The translations under genes and the position numbers were made by a program. This document shows, in pieces, positions 48,701 through 61,125 of a stretch of DNA of 64,000 nt (position 1 is its first letter; every line of letters starts with the position of its first letter). Origin of the DNA: Marchantia polymorpha subsp. ruderalis (taxonomy: Eukaryota > Streptophyta > Marchantiopsida > Marchantiales > Marchantiaceae); the NCBI GenBank assembly GCA_037833965.1, contig AP031355.1:6969501-7033500 (forward strand). The letters run 5' to 3'. Under the pieces are notes generated by a model. The model did not search any database and was not told where the DNA came from. It saw only the letters and a list, made by a program, of their open reading frames with translations.

Positions 48701-48850
48701 TTATTATAGTTATTATCTTTTGATTTAGGTTACTATATTAGGAAGATCATTAGTTATTGTTCTAGTGCTCTTATTTTTTATTATAGTTGTTATCTTTTGA
48801 TTTAGGTTATTATATTAATTAGATCATTAGTTATTGTTCTAGTGCTCTTG
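48701..48850. repeat. Two-copy AT-rich tandem repeat, 77-bp period
   Basis: Copies start at 48701 and 48778 and share TATCTTTTGATTTAGGTTA and AGATCATTAGTTATTGTTC blocks with few differences. It appears to be a recent local duplication. Confidence 0.9.
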
Positions 48851-50145
48851 TCACTAGCAAGAAATTGACCTTTATGATCTTCTTACTTGTTTGTGGTTTT
48901 TTTGTTGTATTACGTTTTTCAGTTTTTGAACTTTTGTTTCACAGTGCTTGGTCTATTTACCATTTATCAAACCCATGGAACCAAAGGTTCAAAAGTTTGA
49001 AAAACACAATACAAGCCTTCTCATTTGCCATTTTACCATTTATAACTATTACAATCATGTCAAGATTATATATGTTTGAATTTTTGTGCGAAGAAGTCCA
49101 AATATTAAATAATTCATCTTTCAAATAAAAATCATTTTGCAAACAAATGACTAGACGTACAAATATGAAATAATATTGGACAACAATACAAGAGGTAAAA
49201 GGATAAAATTAATTATTTATTTCTTTACTTTTACTTTAACATATTTCCTCGTCATAGACTTGAAGAGGAATCAATCACGCAAGCTTAAACACTAATTGAT
49301 ATATGAACGAGTCACTATTTTCTTTGAAGAATAAACTTGTTATACACTAAATCCATCATACAATATATAACATCATACAGGATGAGAATGAATCTCAAAT
49401 GCCCTACACCAATCCTGCTCCATCAGTATCTTAATTGTACCTTATGTTTATTGTAATATTTGACAATTTTGGTCCACTTTGATCTACGATGTATATGTAT
49501 ATTACATATTCTCTAACTAATGTAACTCACTCTAGCTGCATTGGGAGAAAAAATACACGGAACTGCTCGCAAGATAATATAGACCCGCAAGTTTTCAACA
49601 TTGATCGATTAGGAATTCAAAATTGCCATGTCTGGATTGCACCTTTCTATTCCACAAACATCATCTTTACTCCTTAGTTTAAGTAGATTTTAGATTTAAT
49701 ATCTTGATCTCACTCCAATACATTTTCATTGCATCTACCTTTTCGTTTGATTTATACTTTCATATAACCCTACAATTATCTATGTAGGATTCTTCTTTCC
49801 GTGGTATTTCCTTGCATGACAGAAAGGACCTCTAGTTACCCTCCTTTTAGGGATAGCTCTCACTTATGTGAATTGGTGCCATTCTTCTTAACTCCATTAA
49901 CATGGGCCTCACAACCTTATGTTAAGTTATGAGCAAAATGAAGCACCGAGGACAAATGTTAGAAGCATCTTCAACTTTCTTGGTTACTCGAATCTTATGT
50001 CTAGATGTATACTTACTTCTGAGATTTGACTTCAATTTACTTCATCTTCAGCGGTCATTTGTGGAGAATTTTATATTTATTTATTTCTCTTTATCTTCTG
50101 CGTCTTTGTGCCCAAATAGCATCACATAAGTTGTTTCAATACAAA
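48851..50145. other. Intergenic, AT-rich
   Basis: Short frames only; nothing recognised. Confidence 0.5.
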
Positions 50146-50153
50146 TACTTTAA

Positions 50154-50336
50154 GGGAATGCTAGTTATCCCTAATTAGTCCTCACCCTAGTATACACATT
50201 CTCTGATTGGTCAAATACTCTACACCCTACCCTGATTGCTACTCATAACCTATAAACGGCATCAACCAATCAGAGATACAATTTGGAGTAGAGTAAGGGC
50301 TAATTAGCCCAGAATGAGATATAACTAGCCATTCCC
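50154..50336 (+). mobile_element. Complete 183-bp MITE with 8-bp target duplication
   Basis: The ends form terminal inverted repeats: GGGAATGCTAGTTATCCC on the left; the right end, read in reverse complement, begins GGGAATGGCTAGTTATATC. Interior pairing continues (CTAATTAG / GGGCTAATTAG). The element is flanked by TACTTTAA at 50146-50153 and again at 50337-50344. It has no coding capacity. An 8-bp duplication fits hAT-like transposition, but the terminal sequence does not let me name the superfamily. A decayed relative lies at 10165-10310. Confidence 0.88.
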
Positions 50337-50344
50337 TACTTTAA

Positions 50345-52088
50345 TAACCATCGAAAAATGAGACTTCTCGGCTTTTCGATCAAAGTCCCTGTTCATATCG
50401 CCACTCTCGCATGGATTTTGAAGCTAGAACTGTCTGTATTCAGCTGTTGTTGGCACTATCCTACATGTTTATTCAAGCCTGCACTTTCTTCTTCATCTGA
50501 GTAGGCCACACTCTTATTCATCATTCACCAAAAGGTGGTATTTACCTAAATAACGTCTCACATGTCGACCACACATCAATGTCATATCAAGCATATGAAT
50601 TGAACTCCGAATTATTCTTCAAAGGTCAACATATACTCACAACTCAATATGATAATACAATGAAACTAAATAGAATAATTGCCGATACACGTGATTCGCG
50701 CAATGCATATCATAAACTCGGTTGACGAATGTCAGGGAGTATGTTTACAAGTTTATCCTCTTTACTTCCCTCTCCATCATACTCAGCTTTATCTCACACA
50801 CAAGCACAGACATATAACCACTACAATAGAAGATACTGAAGCTAGACCGTATTGAACATAACTCTTGCGTGCCAAGAGTATGACTTTCTTAAAAGTACAA
50901 GCTTTAAGTAGAAAAATTTCTCCTCACAAAACCATTTAATATTCTCCACCTTTCCTCTCAAGGAGAACCAGTGTCCCTACACCGGACATAGACAATGAAT
51001 TGTACCGCGTGCGTGGACCAAATTGAACATTGCGAATACAGGCAGTTATCACACATCCCAAGACCCCAAGTCCTTCGTTATCTTCAAGATCAACACGTAG
51101 TGAAAACAATAAGTTGTTTTCCTCGATATCAACTCTGGAGATATTTGTTCATTCTTCCTGCGGTAGGGCCCGCACAATCTCCTCTTGCCAAGACAGAAAA
51201 TGAGTTGACAGATCAAAGCAGATGTGAGCTACAAATAGAACGGTCCGATCTTCGCATTCAATCATCACATTGTCCAGGGGCGAAGGACATCTGTCGACTT
51301 CCACTTGTCAAACTTCACTCGGATGTGTATAAATTACAGTATCTAAGTCTCGCTTTCATATCCATATAGACGCAAACAGTGAAAGATCGCCACTTCTCAT
51401 GTCCAAAATGTCCCCGGCATTTCGCGTTCAGGTCTAAACGAACCTACAGCAAATGATTGCGAGATGAGATCATACTGTGGATTCCACTAACTGGACGGAT
51501 ATCAGCGACTAGATCTCAAGTACGCGACAACGACGTCCCAGTCTACTGTTCGACGTCGTAACTTCCAATCTCAGTTTTGGCTACCAAGTACGACAAAGAG
51601 AATAGAGACAAAGGGAATTCCAGCTTCCGAATAGGTACGAAATCAGGTCAACGAAGTTTCGCTCCGCAGCACGAAGCCAATCTCACGTGAATAACGGGAA
51701 GATGTCCGACCCGATCAGGGCGGATGGCCATAGCCAGGCAAAATGAAGTCAAAGCGGCACTGGCATTTCAACGCACGGCGTTGAGGGCTACGACGCACGA
51801 CGTTGTATCAATTCGTATATCAAACCACAACGGCATCGTTGTCGATATCAATCTCTCCACCAAGTGTCAGGAACACGCAGGCCTGTTCGAGTCTGCGACT
51901 CGCGGAGCGCAAAGACGCGACAGAATCTCGAAATTTGGGAGCTTTTAATTACAGTAGTGCAGTTTCTGGATATTCACGACATGTAGGACAAAATTTGGAA
52001 TTCAGAGATCAAGCCAGAGATTGCAAGAATGTGAGGAACAAAGAATGTATCATACACTGAAAGCACCAGGCGAAAGAAGCCAATAAGC
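50345..52088. other. Intergenic, including 3' flank of UTP4
   Basis: A 126-codon plus-strand frame (50995-51369) starts with ATG but has no recognisable motif, and overlapping frames near 51.7-52.0 kb are likewise unassigned. The last part should hold the UTP4 3' UTR. Confidence 0.4.
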
Positions 52089-55000
52089 TTAAGTTCCGTA
52101 CAAATGCCTGTATACAGGGGCTGGAATTTGCCTCAGCACTTCTAACCACGGCTTCTCTACGACGAGGACTGAACTCTGGGCGGTGTGCCCCAAAAAAAGA
52201 ACCGGATCCTTAAAAGGTACGTATGCAAAATTGTCAGTATGAACACTGGAGCTGCCGTTCTGTTTAGGAGCAGCTCCATTCCCGTTAGCATGAGCTTGAC
52301 TCTTCTCTTTCGGCTCATGTGAGTATAGTTTTACTGGCTTGCTGAAATCAATCTGGACCATAGCTCTGCGAGAAACAACCCAGCCAGATGAAGTCAGAGA
52401 AAGTCAAAGCCAGAGAAACCGCTTTTGCAACCGGCAAGCAGACGGGAGTGGCAGCCCAGGCACGAAGTGCTGCATATTCATAGCTACACGTACTTGAGCA
52501 CAGACAGACCCTGTGAATGCTCAAGTACCTGTAGCTGTGAATATTATCCTGCACTGTGCATTTGTTGTGGACAGAAGGGCGGGTCTCAGGAATCACCCAT
52601 GGTCCCTCCCTTCCCAGCACAGACATGCTCCACTGCGAATACTTCACAGACGGACATATCTCCCAGGTTAGATTAGTGGAACAAGCAAACTGCCATTCAA
52701 AACTCTGAATATTTCAACCATCCACACATGCTGGCAGTTAATGGTAGAGATTGCCGACATATACCTGGAGCTGTAGGCTATCACAGTTGTAGAGACCGGA
52801 GTCGGCGGTACCGATAGTCCAGTAATTCCTCCAGGAAAATCCAGCAGACGCATGGACAAAACTTCACCGTTCGCTGTCGACCACTTTGTTAATTCCTTGG
52901 CTTCAACGTCCAGGACATGTAGTTGATTACCGGCGGTGCTAATGATCAGCACATTACTACTACTGGGTCTGAAAATGGCTGAGGTTGCCACAGTCCCGTC
53001 CATCACGGGTACTGACCAATGATGCCTGCAAGATGTCCGTTTCGTGTTAGGGTTGTCCTTTTGGTAGAACCACTTTAGACAGACAGCATTTAAACCGACT
53101 TCGCGTTCTCTGTAGAAGATAAGCATGCAGAAAGATCAATGTCACCGCTTTCTTCGACGAACAGCTTGGCAACAACAAACACCAGAACCTATACGGACAA
53201 GACAGTACACCACACAAAAACTCACCTCAAAGCTTCTAGACTAAAAATATGGATGTAACCAGAACTCGTTGTCGCTGCGAGCCATTGACTGTCCGCACTT
53301 GTGCACATAAAGTTAATGGGTGATAAAGACCCTTTCGGACCTCTGGCTGAGGGAGGGGCTACTTTGAAAGAATGCAGTACCTCTCCATTCTCCACATTTA
53401 TGACCTGTAATTGACAGCAATTTAGATCCACTAAGTACAAAGGCATCCATTTAAAGGAGCTTCGCAGAAGAAAAATTCAAAAACCCCAGAACCATAAAAA
53501 CTCATGTGATTGAAACCCTTACCATAATCTGCTGAGTGGATCCCAGTAACAGTCGAGTTGAATCAGGGGTAAATAGCATACACTGAGCTGCCGGAAGACT
53601 TGGGGACAACTTCTTCTTGGCAATGATTCCCTTCGCTTTCAAGGAATTGGAGGCCCCGACCTGTTGTTGTTCCAACTGGAAGAGCCTTGGCTTCAGTCGA
53701 TCAGAGAATGCGACATACTTCCCATCACCAGATATGGCGCTGCAAGCTATGTGTTCAACTGTCTTACACTTTATTCTGGCAAGCAGTGCTGGGGCTACAC
53801 CTTTGGTTGAGGCAACCTGTTTAGAGGGGTATGGGCTGGACCTCCCATTGCTAGCGGGATGAACAGGAAGTTTCTTCTCCCCAGTGCCGTTCATTTTGAT
53901 TGGATTTCCTACAACATAATTAGCCTCATCCCTGAACTTCCTCTTGCCTAAGACCTCCTTCCCAAATTCGTAGCCCAATTCCATGTCAGTCACAGCGTTG
54001 CGATTCGTATTCATCTTCCATACATCTATCCAAGTTGAGTGTTGAGCCATAAGTACACTCAACCCAGAAGAACTCAAATCACCTGCAAACTGGACCTGTG
54101 GACGCTGTGGAGCATGACATATATCATGCGGGTGGAAAGCGAGGAAGGCTTCAGCGGGATAGGTAAACAACTTGCAATCGTTGCCACCAGATATCAGCAT
54201 CGGTATGCCTGGTTGGGCCCATTTCTTGTAGTCATTCTTCATTTGAGCGCGACTTTTCCTGCGCCTTTTCTGCACGGGCCTTTCAGTCTGACCTGCAGTT
54301 TCAAAGAAGAAGCAGAAATGAATCAAACGAGATCTATACATGCAGAGATGAAAAATTGGAAATTTTTTGGAAAAATAAAGTACAGAATCTAGAGGCGAGA
54401 AGCTGGAAACACAGATAACCCACCTTCCTCCTGCACCACAGGATAAGCAAGCGCCAGAGCCTTGACATCGTGAGTGTGGTTACGCTTATTTCCAACATAC
54501 ACCCATCTGTCTCTAACCCTCAGACTATTCTTTTCAGACGTGGGATGAGTGCCATTGGCGTCTTTCCCACTGCTTTCGTCGACGAGTTGGTATAACGTCA
54601 CCTGTTCCAAACGAAAAATGATTTATCAATCACGACTGATGGAAGGCTGAAAGGACCTAAGCCCAAAAGAAATAAACGGGTAGCGCCATAACCGTGAGGT
54701 ATTAGGTATGTGAGACCGGACGGTACCTGACCATCAGCACCAGCCGCGAAAACGACGTTGTGGGCGGGGGCCGCAGCTAACGCCAAAACATCAGCATTGT
54801 GTTTGGAGTGCCCCTGAAGCAGCGTTCCATGCTCACCTTCCCAAAATTGCGTGCTGCCCGTGCTGTCACCACTAACTATGGTGCCATTCCTGGGGAATCG
54901 TGGCGGAACAGTAATGTTAAGACGGTGGATTGAGTGTACTAATAGGAAGAAACAATGCGGTTCACCTAAACACGGAGCTAAACGAAAAGACCGTCCTCTT

Positions 55001-56710
55001 GGGGGCTTATGGAACATGTGCTCAAACCCTGCATGGACTTCAGTCACTTGAAACGCACTCGCACGTCAGAGTTTAACCTACCTCAGAGCCAGAAGAGACC
55101 AAACACAAAGTTCAGAGCCGGCACCACGCCCTCCAATACCTGCAGTGATTCTAAACAACTCTCGAACAGTTTTGGAGTCCCAGCAGCGTATACATCTGAT
55201 CAACAGAGGCCCAGTGTATACAGGTTAGCACTTTAGAATGTCCCACAGCCTACTCACATTCATGCGCAAAGGAAACGAGTATGCTGTGAGCTGTGAACGA
55301 GTACGGCAAACGAAACGACGTCGAAATGTTACAACATATATCATCCTCAAGGAGACCACACATACCCGTCAGATCCACCGGCATATACTCTTGTAGCATC
55401 AAGACTCCACGTTACGCTCAGAATGCGGCCTGTATTGTCCACATGTTCGGAAATTAGACCATTTCGGAACAAGCAGAACCAAGAGCCTAGCCTATTACTC
55501 GCCGTATTATATAAACCTGATCCGAGAAGAATCACCACCAGCAAGCCGAAGCACCAAGCTGAAGATAGGAAGTCATACCTTTAACTCGAGGAAACGCTCT
55601 TCGGTACAGCATACCAGCTTGGTTGTCACCCACCGTAAAAATCCTCACGCACCCGTCATCACAACCAACAGCAATTCTCTGTTCAACTATATCGTGATGT
55701 GATGATCCTTCCTCTTCCTCCTCCTCGCTATCACTGTCGCTTGAACTTCCTTCGTCATTGTCACTTCCATCGCTATTCTTTTTAAGCAATGCCCCATTAC
55801 TGGAGATTGCTGCCCTTTTCAATGCTTCTAAAGGCTCTGCAGCCAACTGCCACACTGATCCTCCATAGGACTCAGATATTTCCTGCATACAGACAGAAAC
55901 CACTAAACATATCAGTACGGATGCCATCTATCAGAACTGGGATCCCGAGCAAAAAAGACCATCCCAGTGGCGACGCAGAGACCTGTTGAACAAACAGAAA
56001 AATTCAGAGCAAAGTGGTAATCATTGCGTTTACCGTACACAACAACCTCCGCAATTTCAATGTGACGCGTTCATGATCGATCCTGGTAGGGCATAGAAAG
56101 TATGTAACGCTCATACTCGACTGCCATACCTTGGGTTGCAGTGTTTGTAGATTCCATTCGGTGATGAATCCATCAAGACCAGCAGAGAAGAGCCTTCCGA
56201 GGGGAGTAGATTGATCCCCGCCAGACTTGCACCATACCAGGGACGAAATCGCTGCTTCCTCCCGTCCTGGGATAGTCTGGACACATCGTCCCGCGATAAC
56301 AAAAGACGTCAACAATAAACCCCAGCGAAGGGTTTTGCAAAACATAGATCGTTCATGATCTACAGCTATGTCAGAACCTCGTGACATCCACGGGTGGCCA
56401 AAATTGGCCACCCAGCTGGAAGTACAGGCCCTCGTCTCACCTCGACTACCCAACGAGCGCAATTTTACTGGTCAGCAATGAACTGCCGCAAGAACCGACA
56501 AAACCGGACATGACAGTGGAATTTCAGACCGAAAACCAGCACACTTACCAAATGGCAATGCCAACCAACAGACCCTGGCGCCACATTCCAAAGCTCAATG
56601 GACCCATTTTCCCTAGCAGCAGCCACTACAGTCCCATCGACGCTAGTTGCCAAAGCCACGACAGCTGAAGGAGCCCAATCTATCTGCCGCCATCGATGCA
56701 CCTCCAGCAT
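52089..56710 (-). CDS. UTP4: UTP4 (cirhin-like) WD40 protein of the small-subunit processome
   Basis: Eleven exons, minus strand: 56710-56549, 56276-56130, 55882-55579, 55429-55366, 55195-55082, 54889-54727, 54601-54424, 54292-53523, 53404-53226, 53025-52765, 52365-52089; 872 residues with every junction in frame. UTP4 belongs to the t-UTP/UtpA subcomplex of the nucleolar U3 processome and is needed for pre-rRNA transcription and 18S maturation. It opens [15 protein letters not shown] and carries serial WD40 blades: [87 protein letters not shown]. It ends [12 protein letters not shown]...YRHLYGT, a tail typical of plant UTP4. An acidic insert (residues about 140-161) and a basic patch (KRRRK, about 386) fit nucleolar proteins. 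For exon 10, the downstream acceptor at 53025 was chosen because [12 protein letters not shown] matches the family. Confidence 0.92.
52475..52543. repeat. 26-bp stem hairpin inside UTP4 intron 10
   Basis: Arms at 52475-52500 and 52518-52543 pair over 26 bases with two mismatches around a 17-base loop; the strongest part is TACTTGAGCA / TGCTCAAGTA. It lies in the intron between the last two UTP4 exons. A small-RNA precursor or the remnant of an inverted-repeat element are both possible. Confidence 0.88.
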
Positions 56711-57169
56711 CGCTACTTCCCACCCAACTCGGGGCCCAAATCCGTCCTCCTCGAGCTCCCCTCCGCTCCTTCCACCCCACAGCCTCTCTGAATTTCCTCG
56801 GTTTCAACCCCGTCCGAACCTGTAAGCCTCCTCAGCTTCCACCTGCAGCTGCTACCGCCCCTCTCTCCAGCTTCCCGCATCGATGATGAAGCTCCAGCAC
56901 CTCGCGCCTCATACTCCTCCTCCTCCTCCTGCTGCTGCTGCTGCCCGCGACAATGGCAAATCCGTCAATCCCCCTCGCCTTCTCTCTCTCCTCCTCCCCT
57001 GCTGCCGCTCTCTCCTCCCTCCAGCAGCAGCTGCTGCAGCGCATGGACTCGGAACGAAGAGCACGGTCCCAGAGCAGCAGCGAACCAGAACCAGCGAGCC
57101 AGCAAACTGTGGGCAGAGGGACATGATGCCCCACAATGAAGGACACCGATGGAATCCCCTCCCCACTGT
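56711..57169 (-). promoter_or_regulatory. UTP4 proximal promoter and leader
   Basis: GC-rich sequence with CTC and CTG triplet runs. GGCCCA near 56733 and AGCCCA near 56669 (just inside the first exon) resemble plant site II (TGGGCY) motifs. Open frames on the plus strand here are proline/alanine-rich and probably compositional. Confidence 0.45.
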
Positions 57170-57185
57170 AACCCTAAAACCCTAA
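57170..57185. promoter_or_regulatory. Double telo-box upstream of UTP4
   Basis: AACCCTAA (57170-57177) overlaps AAACCCTAA (57177-57185). A further TTAGGGT lies at 57226-57232. Telo-boxes of this form are enriched in plant promoters of ribosomal-protein and ribosome-biogenesis genes. The site is about 465 bp upstream of the UTP4 start. Confidence 0.7.
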
Positions 57186-59602
57186 CCTCGGCCTCGGGCC
57201 CGAGTCAGCGCCCCAAGCGCTCGTGTTAGGGTACCCTTTAACCGAAGTTAAGTTCCAGCACGTGCCTGCCGCTCGAATCTGACATTCTCCCTTTCGTCGC
57301 GACGATGAAACTCCGTGACGTGACACCACCGCGCTTCGTCCTTCGTTCTCGAAGTAAGTCAGGACTGCGGTCATCCTTCCTTCCCTCCGTGGTCCTGCGG
57401 GCCTCCTTACCTTCGTCTTCCGACCCCTGTCGACTGAAACCGCTCTCCTTCGTCTCGTCCGCCATCTCCTGGCAGTTCCGCTGTGTTTTCTCCGGCCACC
57501 GTCCCACGTTCTCCGGCGCTTCTTCTTTGTGCTTTTATTCGTGGCCGGCTTGTTTTCATGCATCTGCCGCTTTGTTCCATGACCGAGGACCAGGGCCGCC
57601 TGAAGGGAAGTTAAGCGGGGACTTCTGGGATTTATAACGTTCATGGGGTTCGAGAATGCACTTCGAGAACGCTGTAATATTCTCAAGGTGTGGAGGAGCT
57701 CATCGTTTTGCTGAATTGGTTAGCACCCCCTTGCGCAGGAACACTCGACGCTTCCTTCGATAGATTAGTTAGTTTTTCCTTTCTTTCTTCCTGAATCCGG
57801 AACAATTCAGTATACTCCCGCATGCAACCTATCAACGTAATAAATCTTCCTTTCACAAATTTTTCATACATTGTTATTAGATTTGAAATGCATCTCTTTA
57901 AGTTTTCATCTCCAAAGCAGTATGAAGTTCAGTGAATATCACATAATACAAAAGACTGTTCACATCCTTTTCGTAGAAAATTGATTACAGTAATCAAATT
58001 TTTTTTGTTCATCATCCTTTTTTTTCTTTTTGTAAAATTTTATTTTTTTACTTTTCAATGTCATCAATTGGACATTAAACTATACGAACGTAAAATATGT
58101 GTTATCAAAGAATTCCAACCTTTCAAATATATCATGTTAGATATCTCAAACATCCGTTAAAGTAAATTGACTTATTTTGATGGTAATCTTTTCTTTATCT
58201 TGTTTTTGTTCAAGATCATAAGAACATTCAACCTGATATTTTTCTAGATAATCTAAACCTTGCATTTTGAATGCAGAACTTTGATTGATCTTTGGAATTG
58301 TAATCAGATTCTTCATTTGCTAAAATCACCATTTCACCAGCTAAAGATTTCTTAAATCATTTTTATGTATTTAAACATAGATCAAATACACACTTAAAAA
58401 ATCATTGTGATTTTATGAACTCATCAAAATTTACATTTCATTGCATACAAGCTTGTCACAATCCACATAGATATTTTAACAATCTAGAACAATTTTTTTC
58501 AAATTTTTTTTCACCATTCTTCCAACTTAATCCTACTATCTTCGTGTACATTGTTTTCTCCGAAAATTAATAAAATTATGCTTGAATGATATTCATTCAA
58601 TTTGTAAGCTAATCGAATATCAGAACATTTACTTATTGCAATCAAATTGTAACATTCTTATTTTGTACGTGAGATGAATTATTTTAATTCACATTTTACA
58701 TGAAATTTTTATCCATCAATTTGATATATTCAATGCTTTTTAAAAAATTTGCATGATAATATTTGAACTTATAAATTCACTTGTGATGAATCAAAGGTTT
58801 GTGATAATAGTTCACTCACATACATTCAAACGTATGTTAGTTCATTCATAGTTAGGATTTGGATTATGTTGTTAATATAAAAGATAACTAGATAAGCTAC
58901 TTTCAATCATTTGGATTTTCAAAGAGCTAAGTTTATAATACAACACAATTAACACTTCTAATATTTGAAATAAAATAAAAAATTTCACATGAGTATAAAA
59001 TTTCAATAAATGATCATAAACACACACTATCAAAACTCTAATTTTTGCCAAGTATCATTTTTTTATGGTAGCAAGCTAACTAATCTTAATTTATTGAAGT
59101 TAATATACTTTGAATAAATATCTAACAATTTGATTGTAAAAGTTTGTATCTTCAATTAAAACTTACTTCACCCCATAACCAATTTTTTTTTTACATTAAT
59201 TGATGAAAAATTAATCAATATTAAAAAAATCTAATAATTATCTTATTAAAAAAATAAAAATGTTATGTGATGTATAGATTTTAATGAAAATTGTAAAATT
59301 TATACAAAATGTAATTTTTTGAGAAAAATTAATAATTTACTTTTATATGACATAACATAATCTCATGTAGCTTGAAATTAAAAAATATTTTCAGATTTTT
59401 TGGTTTGTTTTAAAATAAGAATTAAAAATTAAAGTTCATGTATATTCATTTAGTATTAAAATATATTCATGTTCAAATAACTTCAAGATTTTAAAAATTT
59501 ATCAATTTAATGGTATGAGATAGAATTTAAAATCATTGTGGAATGAAGTAATTTATATCTATATGTTGAATATATAACCAGTGGTAATTGTATGATGATA
59601 TA

Positions 59603-59634
<32 letters not shown>

Positions 59635-61125
59635 CATTTGAGAGTAACTAACTCCACAAACAGCTGGTCAATATCAATGAAGTAAAATCGAGCAACCACG
59701 GGCAATTTTTGTTGCTCCTGCAATTATACTAACACTCATGCTATTCAAAATGTCACACAAATGAGAACACTACTAATATTCATGCCCACCAATTTGTAGC
59801 ATGTGCTAGACGTCGCGAAGTCCGAACACTTTGGATGCTACTCAAAAACAATTTTCCCCGCAAAAATGAATAGTTGTGCGTTCGGGCAAAATTAATTTTG
59901 TGATATACTATCATGAAGGAAGAACAGTTTCAGTGTTTTGCCAACGAAAGAAATATTTGTATGTACTGTTAGATTATCATCAATCTCACTGTTAATTGTT
60001 GAAAAGTTATTAGGTTTCACATAAGCCTTGTATCACCAACACTCATTGCTATTCCACTAAAGATCATTATGAATTAGGTTTCGCTCGTACCAAAAATCTA
60101 TTTGGACTTAGCTCACATGAAGTTAATTACAGCCAACACTGAAATTTGCAACATTGAGTAATCATCACTGGTATATGGTTATTCTTCCCCCTTACCATGA
60201 TGTCACTACATGACAATCATATTCAATCAGCAGAGTAAACGTTTTACATTTATAATAGTGTGCATGTATTCTTCAAATACACTGCACAATACACAACTTT
60301 TAAACATCGCGAACATTCCCATGCGAAGCATTGTACACAGACTGTGCCCCAACCCTCTGCATACAGGTGAATTTCTCACGCAACGATTAAATCAGAACTC
60401 TACGTGATGGATACCTCGTAAAACCGTTACAAGCGTGAGATTTGTCAACTATCACCAGAGAGGTTTTGTCGGCCTCTAGTCACAAATTTAAATATTCCTG
60501 GAGCAGCTTGTATACAGCAGTGGACAGGCTGCTTTAATATGAAGAAGTGCTTTCGAATGGGAGAAGTATCCAAAGACATCACTGAAATCGTCAAGATTTG
60601 CGAATTTTTTTATCATTCGCATATCTCACACTCCACTCCAGACTTGTCTCAGAAGGTGTGATATATAGACGATTGTACAGTGTGGTAAGTGAACGCAAGC
60701 CTAAAGTGATTTGCCACCGTACTTCCATCGGAGGAAAGTGATCTCAAAGGTCCGTAGAGAGTCCCAAGGTAACTAACTCACTGATATAGGATGACAAAAT
60801 TCAAACTTAATTGAGTAGCTCCAAACTGGAAATCACCACAAGCAATCTCGGCTTCGCGAAGCATACGTGAAGCAAAAGACAGGTTGAGAGAAAGGAATGC
60901 CATGTTCTGCGATAAAATAGTTCATGGCACGAGGTATTCACAAAATTTGCGATAAGGTTCACAAAATTCCTCATCGCAGCTACATGGAGTATGGACTGAT
61001 TGACAAGAATAACACACATCAAGTCGTCCAAAACTGTATAAATTAATATTACAGTAACCTTTTCCAAAATCTCCCTCAGCTTCCAGGTTTCGTATTAAGT
61101 GAACATGGGAACCCTACTAAAGCTT
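57186..61125. other. Intergenic; AT-rich core with (AT)n tract
   Basis: 57.19-57.7 kb is GC-rich with overlapping compositional frames on both strands. 57.9-59.65 kb is extremely AT-rich, ending in an AT dinucleotide run at about 59606-59634. 60.8-61.1 kb probably includes the RPS2 3' UTR; an 86-codon minus-strand frame there lies directly downstream of the RPS2 stop and has no recognisable motif. Confidence 0.5.

Noticed and set aside
50150-50344. TTAA target site, suggesting a piggyBac-type element
   Set aside because: On the right side TTAA does not abut the terminal repeat, whereas the 8-bp TACTTTAA abuts both ends exactly.
53026-53126. Longer UTP4 exon 10 using an upstream acceptor
   Set aside because: It is also in frame, but it inserts about 29 residues between LEALR and HHWSVPV where the family has none; the downstream acceptor restores the expected blade.
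56598-57185. Plus-strand frames resembling a plastid transit peptide or Pro/Ala-rich protein
   Set aside because: They overlap the UTP4 first exon and promoter, are driven by CTC/CTG-rich composition and lead into no downstream domain.
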